Position numbers and translations under genes: made by a program
The notes under the pieces: generated by a model
The model's database searches: none
Told to the model about the DNA's origin: nothing
What the model saw: only the letters and a program-made list of their open reading frames with translations
Part shown: positions 22,756 through 34,671 of the stretch, one piece after another
Position numbering within the stretch: the first letter of the stretch is position 1
Layout: each line of letters opens with the position of its first letter
Source of the DNA: Chionis minor
Lineage: Eukaryota; Chordata; Aves; Charadriiformes; Chionididae
Direction: 5' to 3'
Length of the DNA stretch: 64,000 nucleotides
NCBI GenBank assembly: GCA_013398295.1
Contig: VZSF01007911.1
Coordinates: 62,001 to 126,000 of the forward strand

Positions 22756-25700
22756 CTGAGAGTGCAAAATGGCTGAAGAATACACAAACCTGTAAAGGAA
22801 GAGAAGTGTTTAAAAGCCATTTCTGATGTACAGGGACACTTTCCTAACGCTCTTTCTCCTTAACAGAGAAGACCTTTGTCGACATGGCAAAACTGCATTT
22901 TAAGTTTTCACACCATGAAGGCACATCATCATTCACACCCACCCATCATCCTGCCATTCCCAGCTACATTTCCACCAGCTACAAACATCCTATTCTCCCT
23001 CCTGAAAGCACACAGCTTACCTCCCCCAGACCTTATTTTCAATAGCCCACATCCCTCCCCCATTTGCCCAACTCCCACAAATATAGACACCAAACTCTTT
23101 GCTCCTCCTGCACAGCCCACAAAAGATGTTCTCTCCCAGCCTTCCATTTCACATCCCACCTCCCCTGCCATGGTTGGCTTTGAACCTGGAAATGCAAATG
23201 TTGACACTGGTTGAATTTTGCATTCCTGCAGGATTTAACTGATATGTGTTACCACAGATGGGGCTGGGAGCTTTCACTTTAAATGGGTTTATCCTCAGGA
23301 GTTCGCTGCGCTGATGAATGAGCTGCTCCGGAGTTATTATTATAGCTGGGAATTGCTGCCTGGAACGAGCTGTCCCTCTGTCTTGGGCATTGACACTGTT
23401 ATTTGGACAGTTGGTCAATGAGCAAGATTTGCACTGTTCTCTGGATGCAGTTTGGGCATTCCTGTGCTATAAAATCATCTTCATTGTCTGAGGGTTTGCA
23501 ACTCATCATGTGGCTTTTGGAGCAATTTTGACTTTTGTAGAGTTCTGAATCCTTTCTAAATACTTTTTGCCTTTTACTAAACCAGCAAAAAGCTACTTTA
23601 TTTCACTCCTATTCCCTCATGTAATTAGTTTTTCCTTTCAGCATCTTTCTGCTCTGTCTCTGTTTCTCTTTGTTCCTGATACAGTTATATATACTCAGAA
23701 AACGAACTAGGAAATTAGCACTCTGGGGATATCATGTTTTTCTGTTACATTTCTTCTTTCCATCCCTCCTTAGAAGTTTTTTCAGGGAAGTCTGCATTGC
23801 AAATGGAATTTATTATTGGAATTCACTTGTTTCATTACCCCTAACAGACAGAAAAATTGAAATTTTAAATATTAAAAATATCATATCTTAAATGTAACAT
23901 TTTTTTCCAAGGATATTGTTTTGTGGGAAAACTTTTAAAAAAATACTCATTTAGGAGGGTTATTTTTCTTGAAATGCTACAGTGGTGATATTTCCTACAA
24001 ATACCATTCCATGAAGTTATTAACAGATGAATGCCTAGATCCATGATTGTACAGTTGCACTTTCTCAAAGTCAAATATTAAACACGACTACAACTGTTGT
24101 CTAAATTAAGGCTGCAATGAGGAATATGTAGTTAAAAAGCACTGAAAAGAGGTTTCTATAGAACATCTCTTATTAATGCTTTTTTTTCGGGAATCTGAAA
24201 GATGATTCTGATGTCTTTGGGTTGTTGATAAGGACGAAGGTGCTGCATCCATACAGATAAATTGGATATTACCAGGGAGCACTACTGGTCACTTGTTTAT
24301 GTTACATATAGTACTAAATTGATATGGGCCACCCGGCATTCTCCCAAAACCTCCTGGGCATAGCTTTGAATATATGGACTATAGCATTATTTTAAATTAC
24401 TTTTGAATGTGACCCATTTTAGAATTTAAGTGTGTTTAATATTGTAAATATGGGCAGATCCATAGTATTGCACTTCATGGCAGAGAATTGCACCAGACCT
24501 ATTTAGTATATAGCATGGAAGCCTTAGCCTTGCTTTGAGATGTGTTTGGATCTAATCATAATTTTCAGAGATCAAAATAAGTTCTAGCCAACTTAATTCT
24601 ACCAGTAATGAGAAACCTTTTTTTTCAGTAACTTAACATTGCATAATCAACCTCTGAATACTTCCTCAAATTTCACACGCTTATTACCCAGTCACAAATT
24701 CAGCCCTACTTGTAGGTATTTTTGTATAAATGCTTTCAGTTTTGATGTGGGGTTATTTTTCCCCAGTATGCATGCATATTTATATATCCATGTCTTGTTT
24801 TTTCTGCTTGCCCATTCTCTGGAAAATTATGAATGTCACTGATCCTTTTAGAGGTGCACTACACAAAAAATGTCTTTAACTAAGTGCATCGGGAGCTTGC
24901 ATTTCCTGTAGGACTTTTAGTATTACCAAGAGCTTCTAACCAGACGTCAGCCATGAAAATATTCCCACACTAAGCCAAGCTGCAGAAAAGCTTTACCAAG
25001 ATCCATGTGGACAGCAAATCATCACCTTGTTCACAATCCCCTTTGCCACCCAACTGAAAGCATTGCTGTATTTGGGCAGCAGTGAAAGCTAGATAGTTAA
25101 AAAGCATGGTGAAACAGCAGCAGCAAGGACACTACACGTTTCATCAGCTGTTGTTGGTTAAGCTTATTGTGAACAAATACCATGCCTCCTTTTATTTCAT
25201 CACTGTGTCATATCTGCCATCCTCCTGTCCCTCTACATTTTCCTCTTGGCAGGGCTAGTGCTTATTTCCTATTAGCCGTTCTCTCTCTGTGCCAAGGACC
25301 CTCTTATGAATAACTCTGGGTGCTATGTCATTCCCGCCTTCCCTCGAATCTTCTTTTTTCTCTGGACTGAAATCCTGCTCAGGTCCCTCAACTTCTCCTC
25401 CTCCTTGGTGGCAGGGGCATGTGTCATGGGCTCTGTCATACTCCTTGTTCTCTTAAGACCAGACCAGACCAGTTTGTCTATTCAGCCCCGCAATGCCAAC
25501 TGTCTTATTTTCTGGGTTATATTGCCCCAATTCTTTCCCTGCTAGTAGTGGCATTCCTTACTGTCTTCTCAGACCAGGAGCCCTGAGTATTACCTTGTCC
25601 CATTCCTTTTTCCTCCTAGTCTGCATTCATCTACTCCTCTCCTTTCTAGCTCAGGGACAACTCCAGTCTTTTCTTCCCCAGCTCATTTCCTCTTTCTCTT

Positions 25701-28677
25701 CCATAACATTATCAATTGACTGCAAAATACATTATCAATCCATTCTGTTCTATCAAGAGAGTGCCAGGAGTTACTTCATATTTCAGGATGGCCTTATTGG
25801 GTGTGAAATGACTGATGGTTGGAGCTACAGATAGTCACAGAAGTGCTTTAACATGGGGTTGTGCTAAACAGATGGCAAAGAATGCGCACACCACCTTTCT
25901 TTTTAAATGCTACCAGTCAATAGTTCTCTACCTATAAATTATTAGAATAGGCCTTAAAAATCTGGATGCAACTGACTTCCACCTTTGAAACTACTACTTC
26001 ATGAGTAAAGAAGTAGAAAAACTGACAGATTTTTTTTTTTTTTATGACCAAAACCTCCTCAACTGGTGCTAGTACAGCTATCCTATAAGTATTTTCAGCT
26101 TTTCTGAAATTCCTCTTTTTTTCATAGTGCATGGTATAAGCACACACTTTAAAGATATAACTAAATTAATTTCTTTCACACTGACTTTTCCTTCCTTTGG
26201 AGCTATGTGGCCCAAGGTTTGTAACTGAGAAGAGTTCAACAATTCGCCAAAGAAAAGTAGTTTCAGAATTTACTGAATCACATGCTGTCTGAGACAAAAG
26301 TATTTTTGTCAAAAAATACAAAATATGGCAGGGAAAAACTGGTATCAAGAAGAGAGACTTCAGTTCCTCCCTTAGAGTATTCCTGTATGTTTTCTAGAAT
26401 TTTTATTACTGCTGGTATTTTGATAATGACTATAAAATCTGCTGTACTCACTTAATCCTCCCATTATGTGTAAAAGAGCAATACTACATGCTTTAGGTTA
26501 ATTAGAGCATAATTCCCCAAGCAACATACATATGCGCTGGCACTAAAATGAAAACTTTAAGCTGGTTGGCTGATTTTAATGCTGCTTTATCACTTACCAT
26601 CTGTCAAAAAACAAACTAGGAGGCTATTCTGTTCCATTCCGACCTCTTGCAGAGATAACACACTGTAGAGAAACACATGGTTTTATCAGGAAGACTTCAA
26701 TCACCACCCAGTCTTCTAGTTTTGCACAAAGCTAAGTACAGCTTGCAAGGCTGTGAGCACCATGACATGGCACTTGGTCATGAGATTTCTTTGGACTTCT
26801 CCAAATTGAATGTGTTTAATAGTTTTCTGTAATTTCCATGCATCTATGACAAACAGGCAGCAACCTGTGCTCTATTCAGTAAGTAACATTGCTTCTCCTT
26901 CAGTATAAGCCCTTGCTCAGAATCCTGCATGAGCAGGGAATGTTTAATACTTAGGCAAACTGCCTGCAATAAAACTATTTTGAGCTCTCTTGTAGACGAT
27001 CTGCCCTTTAGATTAGTTCAGGTTCACACAGCTGCACAGCGAATAGAAATATTTCACAGCTCAATAAATGTGGCAGCTGGTATTTTGATTCATCTCAGAG
27101 CAATTCCACCAGGAATCAATAAAGTATGGTGCTCATTTTGAACAAAAGAGCACGTTTGATGGGATATCATCATTGTCATCATGGTCAGCTTCTAGCAGCC
27201 TAGAGATGAATGAATGTGTCTCTCAGACTCTTACCTTTTCTCATCTTAATATACACATTGGTATTTTAGTTCCCTATCAGTTATTAGCTCATAAGCATTT
27301 GCAAGAAAACAAACAAATAAACAAACCCAGAAAAAGGATAGAAGAAAAAAGGTAAAAAGAAAGTGCTAAGCATTGCTTGCATGGAAAACAAAAAGCAGTT
27401 GAGGTTTCCCTTGTTTTTTGGGAGGAATTACCAAATACAGATACCAAATAATATCAACCCTCCAGAAGTACCTCACTGCTCTAGAATCAGATTTCCATTT
27501 TATTTTTTAAGTGCAGTGGTGGTATTCTCTCAGCTCTCTGCTCTGGTTTTAACTTGGCTGTTTTGCGCTTGCCAGTACCACTCTTTTCTCTTTGTCATGT
27601 TTCAGTCCAGTGGTCTCTGAAATAAGGCTCTAGTCAGTGTCAAGAACTTTATCTTGGACTTTTGTCCAGAGAAATAATTCTGAAGTATTCATTCCCTTCT
27701 TCTGTTTTCTTTATTTCAGTGATATTTCCTATGTTTTCTGTGAGATATTGCTTGAAAGGCTATTGGTAGCATTTCAGATAATCCTTTATTTGTGAAATGC
27801 AATGATAATTCATTTGTTTTGTGGAGATGGAAAGATGAAACCAGGCATCATCTCTCTCAATAAAACATCATTTGAAGGCCACTGAAGGTCACATTGCTGG
27901 CTATTCAAGCCCGACTACATTTCTTTTTCGAAAAATAGGGGGGGGGGGGGGTTTACTGGCTTTTCCTTCCTTTGCTCCTTCCAATTTAAATAGTTTTTCC
28001 TTGCATATTTTTCTCAAGCCTAATTTTCACTTATAGTAATTTCCATTAATGCATAATAGAGCTAAATTGGTAACTCTGCTTCTACAGTCATGTAGTTTTT
28101 ACTCATATGATTTCCTTTTAGCCTGGAATTCTCAGCACTTGGCCTTAGTCCAAAGTTATTTCCTTTTTCTAAAATGGAAGTCCATTCATTCTTCAGAGTT
28201 AGGACAAAAGAACCTGCTTTTAAAAATCCTAAGACCATGCTTCATGGGAAACAGCTGGACAGTGAAAGCTTGCAGTTAACTAAGGATTTTTTTTTCTGAG
28301 TAACCAAGTTAGCAAACAGGAGTTCTAAGCTTCTAAGCTCTTTACTTATTTCATATAATTGATCATATCACAAAGTGAATACTTTGCAAAAAGATCTGTA
28401 TTGATCAAATTTTAATTTTTTGTTTTAAATCACAGCCTTTCAAGTCTGGCCTTGATGTTGGGTTAAGACCTCCTCTCCTCAGCTCATTTAATGGCTTATC
28501 TCTCAGCAGATCTATGACGCCTCCATTTTTTGAGTACGGTATCCATCACTCCCATCCAAAACAAGAGGAGGATGAAACAGTCAGTCAATGGCCTTTGACC
28601 ACTGCTGACGGTTTTCCTAGAAGTAACTGGAGATAGAGGCAGTAAATTTTGTTTTCTGTTCCAAACTCTTGAAGAAG
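22756..28677. other. No recognisable gene; C-rich stretch then AT-rich unique DNA
   Basis: About 22915-23165 is C-rich and G-poor on the plus strand (CACACCCACCCATCATCC, CATCCCTCCCCCATTTGCCC), which creates a proline-rich open frame (22876-23214) with no recognisable domain. About 25190-25700 is pyrimidine-rich. T14 lies at 26030-26043. No exon, RNA gene or transposon is supported. Confidence 0.5.
27938..27951. repeat. G14 homopolymer
   Basis: Fourteen consecutive G. It is error-prone and of little further content. Confidence 0.9.
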
Positions 28678-28683
28678 GATATA
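28678..28683. repeat. Target-site duplication, left copy (GATATA)
   Basis: GATATA lies immediately before the TG terminus of the LTR and is repeated at 29002-29007. Confidence 0.85.
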
Positions 28684-29001
28684 TGTGGGAACAGTAGAGA
28701 TGGGCTGGGGGAGAGTGAATCCAGCAGGAGCCCCGTGCCCAGCTGTGGGAACTGCCAGAGTCAACCTTGGCTAATTAAACATGGTTGCTTTGATCGGCAG
28801 AAAAACTGTGGGAACATCAAGTTAGGAAGAACTGTAAATTGCTCCAAGAGGATGTTGTGGTTAAACAATCAGCTCCATATGATAATATGCCTTTCTAGTT
28901 ATGGTCTGAAAAGGTATATAAGGTGTGTGTAACTAATAAAAAATGTCTTCAGTTATAACTCTTATAGAGTTGTGTGAAGTCCTTTATTGATTGCCTCGTC
29001 A
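28684..29001 (+). mobile_element. Complete solo LTR of a class II (alpharetrovirus-like) avian endogenous retrovirus
   Basis: The element is 318 bp, begins TGTGGGAAC and ends CCTCGTCA, with TG...CA termini and a perfect 6-bp target duplication GATATA on both sides. A TATA box TATATAA (28915-28921) is followed within 14 bp by the polyadenylation signal AATAAA (28935-28940). A GT/T-rich region and GAAGTCCTTTATTGATTGCC follow. AATAAA placed between the TATA box and the likely cap site implies a very short R region, a layout known from avian leukosis/sarcoma-type LTRs, which are also about 300 bp with 6-bp duplications. No internal proviral sequence remains, so it is the product of LTR-LTR recombination. 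The open frame at 28669-28932 inside it is fortuitous. Confidence 0.88.
28915..28940 (+). promoter_or_regulatory. LTR TATA box and polyadenylation signal
   Basis: TATATAA at 28915-28921 and AATAAA at 28935-28940 on the plus strand are the promoter and 3'-end signals of the solo LTR. Confidence 0.75.
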
Positions 29002-29007
29002 GATATA
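29002..29007. repeat. Target-site duplication, right copy (GATATA)
   Basis: It matches 28678-28683 exactly. Confidence 0.85.
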
Positions 29008-32000
29008 TATTGGCACAGACTAGTACTCTACCTCTTAGAAAAAATATTAAAAACCCAAGAATTTTTCATTTTTTTTCATGTTTCATTCCCATTCAGGGGA
29101 ATTCTGGCTGGGGTTTGGGGTGCAAGAAGCCCATTGGCTAACAGTAAAAGAGTGTCAGTGGGATAGCCAAAAGGGTTTCTTGTCTCTGTGTGTGATGTTC
29201 ACATTCATACTTTCTACTTTCCAAACAGTGGGTTTTGTCTGTGGACACTAGTGGCCATTGAACACAAGTGGAATGTAGCATGCAATTTGCTGCTTGTTCT
29301 TATCTGGATTGTGATGTCTTTACACCAAAATAACAGAGTGGTGTTAACTCTGCTTTGCTAGTAATTTCATATCACTGTCATTTTGGCAAAGAGTAAACAA
29401 AAACATTGTGGAAAATCAAATGTGTTTAATGTACTGGGGGTCTTTATTCAATATATTTTCTCAGCTGGGAAAAGGTTTCTTTATTTCTCAAAAGCCCTTG
29501 CAGCAGTAACTTTATGTTGAATGTTGGTATTCCCCATACTCCAAACATTTTTCATCTTCCAGGAATCATTTTGAAGACAAGGTTAAAATGTACTTATAAG
29601 AGGCAAACAGTACTGTTGCAGGAGTAGACAGCAACAAAGAGAATTATACTTTAAAGCTATGTATAGGAGAAAGAGTACATTCATTTAACTTGCTGTTAAA
29701 ATAAATTGAAGCTCCTGGGATTTTTCTTTTTTTCTGTGGTTTTACAGTGGGAAGAAAGGTCAAGAATCTTAAAGGTATTTGGATGTCCAGCTGCCTCTAA
29801 AGCCATGAACAAAGGCATATAAGCCAAGCTAGCTGTCCTTGTAAATAACATTCGTATTACAGTGGTAGGCTGTTAGCAGCTAAAAAAGTTTTTTGTTTGG
29901 TTTTGAAGTCTTCTCTCTCAGATCTGAGGAAGAGCTTTTGTGCCGAAAAGGTTTCCGCATTTCAGCTGAATAGACTTTATCTTTCTACAAATCTGTAAAT
30001 AGCTACATTCAAAAATTTAAGTCCTCAAAACCCTTCTCAAATCCTCTTCAACCTCTGCCTAATTCTGGGCATGCCTACAACCATATGGTTCTACCTTTTG
30101 CATCTGCAAACATGTCTCTGGGAGCACCCAGAGTCACTTGCATTTTGAGGTGTAGGAAATGTGTTACTGAGGCCAAATCCACAGAAGTCCTGGCAATTAG
30201 AGGAGTGAAGTAAGAGATGGAGGAGAGCTTCATGTCTTGGCTCTCCTCACTTTGCTGGGGTATGGATTCTCTATTTCCAGCTCCAGGAGAGTAATACAAA
30301 GCTGTGAAACAGACTAGACGTATCTTCATTTTTCCCGTTGCGTCTGTGTCACTCTGTGGAGAGAAATGCAGGACTCAAAGGCTAAAAGAAAGCAATTGAA
30401 GAGATAACCCAAAGGGGACAGCACTCACCAAGAGGAGGGAAACATCCTCTACGCTGATTTCTGTCAGTCGGTCTTTTAGGCACTGTGCATTGAACATTGC
30501 TTGAGTTGCTACCAAACTCTCTGCTACATCAAAGAATCTGGCCACTTACTTCAGTGGGCTATAGCATCAATAGATCCCACCTGGAAAATAAACGCAGCCA
30601 TCCTGACGGTGGTCCTGGAGCCAAAGAAGATGACAGTATGGCTGCAAACTTCTCTAAGCCTTCGTGATTGCCCACTACCACCACTTCCTATTTCAGATGA
30701 GTTGAACTTCAGCAACTGTTCTTCATTTGCGATCTGATCTCATCCAACATACAGAACATTCCTGTTTCTAGTTGTGTTTAACAGCAGAAAAAGTATTACA
30801 GGAGAAATTTTAATACAAAAAGGGACATGATAGAATAAGTCTGGAGATGTTCCTGGAAAAAGCAGGTATCAACACTGGCATTTCTGGGAGAGAGAAAGGC
30901 AACGGGAACAGATTACAAGCCTGAGGAGTAGACTCACTGAAGGGTTTTAGCACGTAAATTAAGATACCTGCTCCTGTGGTTTAGTAGCAGTATTGCTGCA
31001 GCTCGGTTTGTATTTAGTGCTGAAGTTTGATTTGTCTGCTTTAGACTTTTGTGTGATCAAAGAGATACTTTGGGATGCATATTTGTGTCGCCATGTGCAC
31101 ATCACTTTCTAGACTGACATTGCATTTCTTGGGTGCCAGGGAAGTCTTAGCTGCACAACAAATTCAATTCCAGGTTCGTAAATAGTCCAAAGACACATTC
31201 TTGATATATGTTGCTATAACTAAAAAAGAACACATATAGCTATTATAAAACAACTTAAAATTTAGTGGGATTTTCCTCATGACAAGTCTCCAAGAAATAT
31301 GTTTTTTTAACCTCTGGACTACAGTTTATCAACCCTGGATTTGTTTTTAAATGCGCTCTTTCTCCTGGGGAAAAAAAAAATAAATTGTGATCATCAGAAA
31401 GAACATGGGAATGTTACAACGGACTTTTTCCCACTGTCCAAAGTCTAATGTATAGGAAATTACTGTCTACTACTGTTAATGTGTGATTTGTATAACAGCC
31501 AACCAAATATGCCTTTAACTGCCAGCGCTTTGGAGAAGAAGAGACAGAGAGAAAAAGAGAAAGAGAGAGATCTGCTCAGTGCAAGTTTAGTAGAAAAACA
31601 ATAGATTTGTTTTAGGTATTTTTTTGTTTATTAGTATCCACAGAAGTCAAAATCAATCAAATAACACAAATATTGTGATCATCTGAAAAGTAATGGGAAA
31701 ATGTAAGTGCTAAATTAGTTTTCCTTGTGTTCTGTCACCTTTCTAATTCCCTTCTTATTTTCACGTGATGTAGTAAAATAAAGATGCTAAGATTTTTTCT
31801 CTGTCATTTATAATCTTCTTTGAAAATATAACATTGCTATATAGCATTTAAATACAGGCTGGTAGCTGGGTTATATATAGAACCAGTCAGTATTTTTAAA
31901 AAACTCCACAAATGCAATTAACAAATCCCAGACTGAGCAAAACAATTCTTCTTTAGAAATGGAAATATAGAAAAAATTATAGGCAGAAATAAATCTTCAA

Positions 32001-32539
32001 CTTGTTCTTTTGCAGGCCATCTGACATGTTGTTTTTGAAGGCTAAGCTGGCATGTAACAGGAAAAGCACTGCAGATTTTCTGCAGGAATTCCTTTCCTCC
32101 ACATGTTCTTCTGGGGCTATCCCCTCTGCTCAGCAGAGTTGCAGGCCAAAGTGGTTATTCTGTAATTGTTGCATGTTTCTTTTCTCCAGCTAGTTCCTGC
32201 CTGTTGTATTTTCTTTTTGAAGAGTAGAATAAACAGCAGCTATTTCTTCACTTATATCTTGTTTTTCTGAGGCCAGCCACAAAGCCATAGAACTCAGAGT
32301 GACCTAGGAAACTTCAGTTGATATAGAAGAGATTTACTGATCTGGGATCCACACATCGAAATAATATTGGGACTATTGTTGGAGGCTGGGAGTCCGTCCT
32401 CTCCAATACAACACACCTAATGAGAAAGAGAGGAAGAGATGAGTGAGTGAAAGAAAAAATGACAGAAAAGTAGGGGAGTGAAAGAAAAGGGGACCTTGAA
32501 GATCTTCACGTCTTAAATTCAAAACGCGCCCAACAGAAA

Positions 32540-32720
32540 TTGCTCCAACATTTTTTAAAAACCCTCACTAAAAATGTTTCATAGTCTCCCTCAGCAATCT
32601 GTTCCCCTGCTTAAGCATCCTTTCTCTTACAAATTTCTCTAATATCTAAACAAAATTTCCATCACTGAAGGTTCAGAATTTTATTTCTTGCCCCATTCCT
32701 AGTAGACATGAAGGCAAGTT
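32540..32720 (-). mobile_element. Ancient, diverged CR1/L3-like LINE remnant
   Basis: The plus strand follows the reverse-complemented tail of old CR1/L3 elements in order: CACTAAAAATGTTTCATAGTC, CCTCAGCAATCTGTTCCCCTG, CTTACAAATTTCTCTAATATC, then AAACAAAATTTCCAT and TTTATTTCTTGCCCC. Divergence is high and the edges are uncertain. It may extend toward 32840, where CTTTTCTTGAAGGTCTCC follows. Confidence 0.5.
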
Positions 32721-34624
32721 TGTTTGCTTTTTTGCAAATCCAGGAAATATACAGAACACGATTTTGTATTTTCCTTCATTCTTATCTAAGTTGAACTCCA
32801 TTTCTCTAACCTTTTCTTGAAGGTCTCCTTTTCTAGATTTCCTCCTATTCAAGACACTCTCCATCACAATACATCAAATTTGGCTGATGTCTTTCCTGAC
32901 TGTGTAGATCACCCTTTCAGCAGCTCTGAATGTTATGGAAGGATTGCTTTACTATTTCACCCGATTCACAGCCCCATCAGTATAAATATCAGTAATTTCA
33001 CTAGAAATTTGGAGTCACGGGTTGAGATTCATCTGATCAAATGCTGATATCTAAATCTGATATGGTCACCCAAGCTCATTTGAGTAAGAGAAATGGGCAG
33101 TTCTAAAGCGAGATTTAAGTCACGGAAGAGGAGATGTCTGCATTTGTTTAAGAGACTCTTAAGAGGAAATAGGCCTAAAAGTGCATATATTTTTCCTTTA
33201 ACTACATGGGGATCCTAGAGCTAATACGAATCCATAGCATTATCTATTCAGAAAAAACAGGTTAAGGCAGAATTTTGCTGGTTTCCTATGCATGCTTAAA
33301 GAGAAATAGGCAACCGTAAGATTGAACATCTCTTTATGGTATTAAAGTCAAAGGGAGAATCAGGGGACAGAGTTAGATGAAGCAGCTAAGATTTATCATT
33401 AATTAATTTTTCCTATAGCTCTGCAGTTTAGCGCATATATGTCACCTTCAATATGTGATGTTTGTTTCATCTATAATATGCATGCAATTTTTTATACTGC
33501 TGTAAATACTTTAATATCTGAAAATGCTTTTCCAGTAAACCTACTTCTCCCACTGGGAGCGCTGGCAAAATTCCCAGTGACTTGAATAAAAAACAATAAA
33601 ATGCAGAATAAGGGAACAGGGCTTAAATCAAGAGTGTAAACCAATTAGATATTTTCATGGTTGGCCTTTGAGATTCTAAATATAATGCCTATTGTTCTGT
33701 TTCCAAAGGCACCAATCCTGTCACCCTCGCTGACTCTCTCAGCCTTTTTCATGCCAGCACTAAGGGCTGTTTTCCTCTGTTCTGAGGCTTCAGCCAAGCA
33801 CCATCATGCGGCCTTTCCATGTGTCCCTCTCTTCCCTTCAGCCACCAATGTTCTTAGACTGCTTTTTCTAATCAAATCTTTTAACAGATGATAAGAGGGC
33901 AGAACATATGCAAATTATCTTAGTGAAGTGGATACTAAATATCTGAATCAGCAACATATCTTCCAACTACCGCACTAATTAATCTCTTATTTATGACTCA
34001 TTGTCAACTGTACATTTTTGGAGTGCTGACAGATATAGCTGGCATCCAGCAGTAAATAATGTTTCAATGACCTCTTGCAGACTTGGATGTAATCTAAAGT
34101 TACAAATTTCTCAAAATAAGATACGGTAATGTATAAACAAAGACAGATAAAATTATTTTATTCCATCTTAATTACTTATTTTTACTTTTTTATTTGACTA
34201 CTTCTGTGCTAGAAAATTGAAAGTGTAGAATATTGTGCTCATATTTCATGTACTTAAATGCAACCTAAGTTGTTGGAGCTTGCTGAATTATATCTATTAA
34301 ACAGAAATATTTTTCAGAAGTATCCTCATTACTCAGCAGTCAATGCCATTCACTACATTAGGCCAAACTGGCTCCCTGGGATGACGCACAATTAAGCAGA
34401 TTGCCATTGCATCTGCTTAAGGAAAGTGGAGAAAGCTACCTATGAATCATTACTTTGCTCACTAAACTTTCACCCTTCTACAGTTTTAGTGAAGGTTTTC
34501 CTTCCTGCTCCATGGACATTATTCTCAGTGAGAGAATTTGACAGTCTGAAGATGTGTACATTACAAATACGGCAGATTAAGCAGATCTTTCTGACCAAAC
34601 TGAAACAGATGATAGCTTCCTAAG

Positions 34625-34671
34625 GGTCCTAAAATTGATTTGCAAGGTGGTCCTAAAATAGATTTACAATG
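34625..34671. repeat. Two-copy 24-bp tandem repeat
   Basis: GGTCCTAAAATTGATTTGCAA starts at 34625 and recurs as GGTCCTAAAATAGATTTACAA at 34649, with two substitutions. Confidence 0.8.

Noticed and set aside
22876..23214. 112-codon proline-rich open frame
   Set aside because: It follows from a C-rich, G-poor stretch; there is no domain, no splice context and no initiation context of note.
28669..28932. 87-codon open frame with several cysteines
   Set aside because: It spans the left boundary and U3 of the solo LTR and is not a gene.
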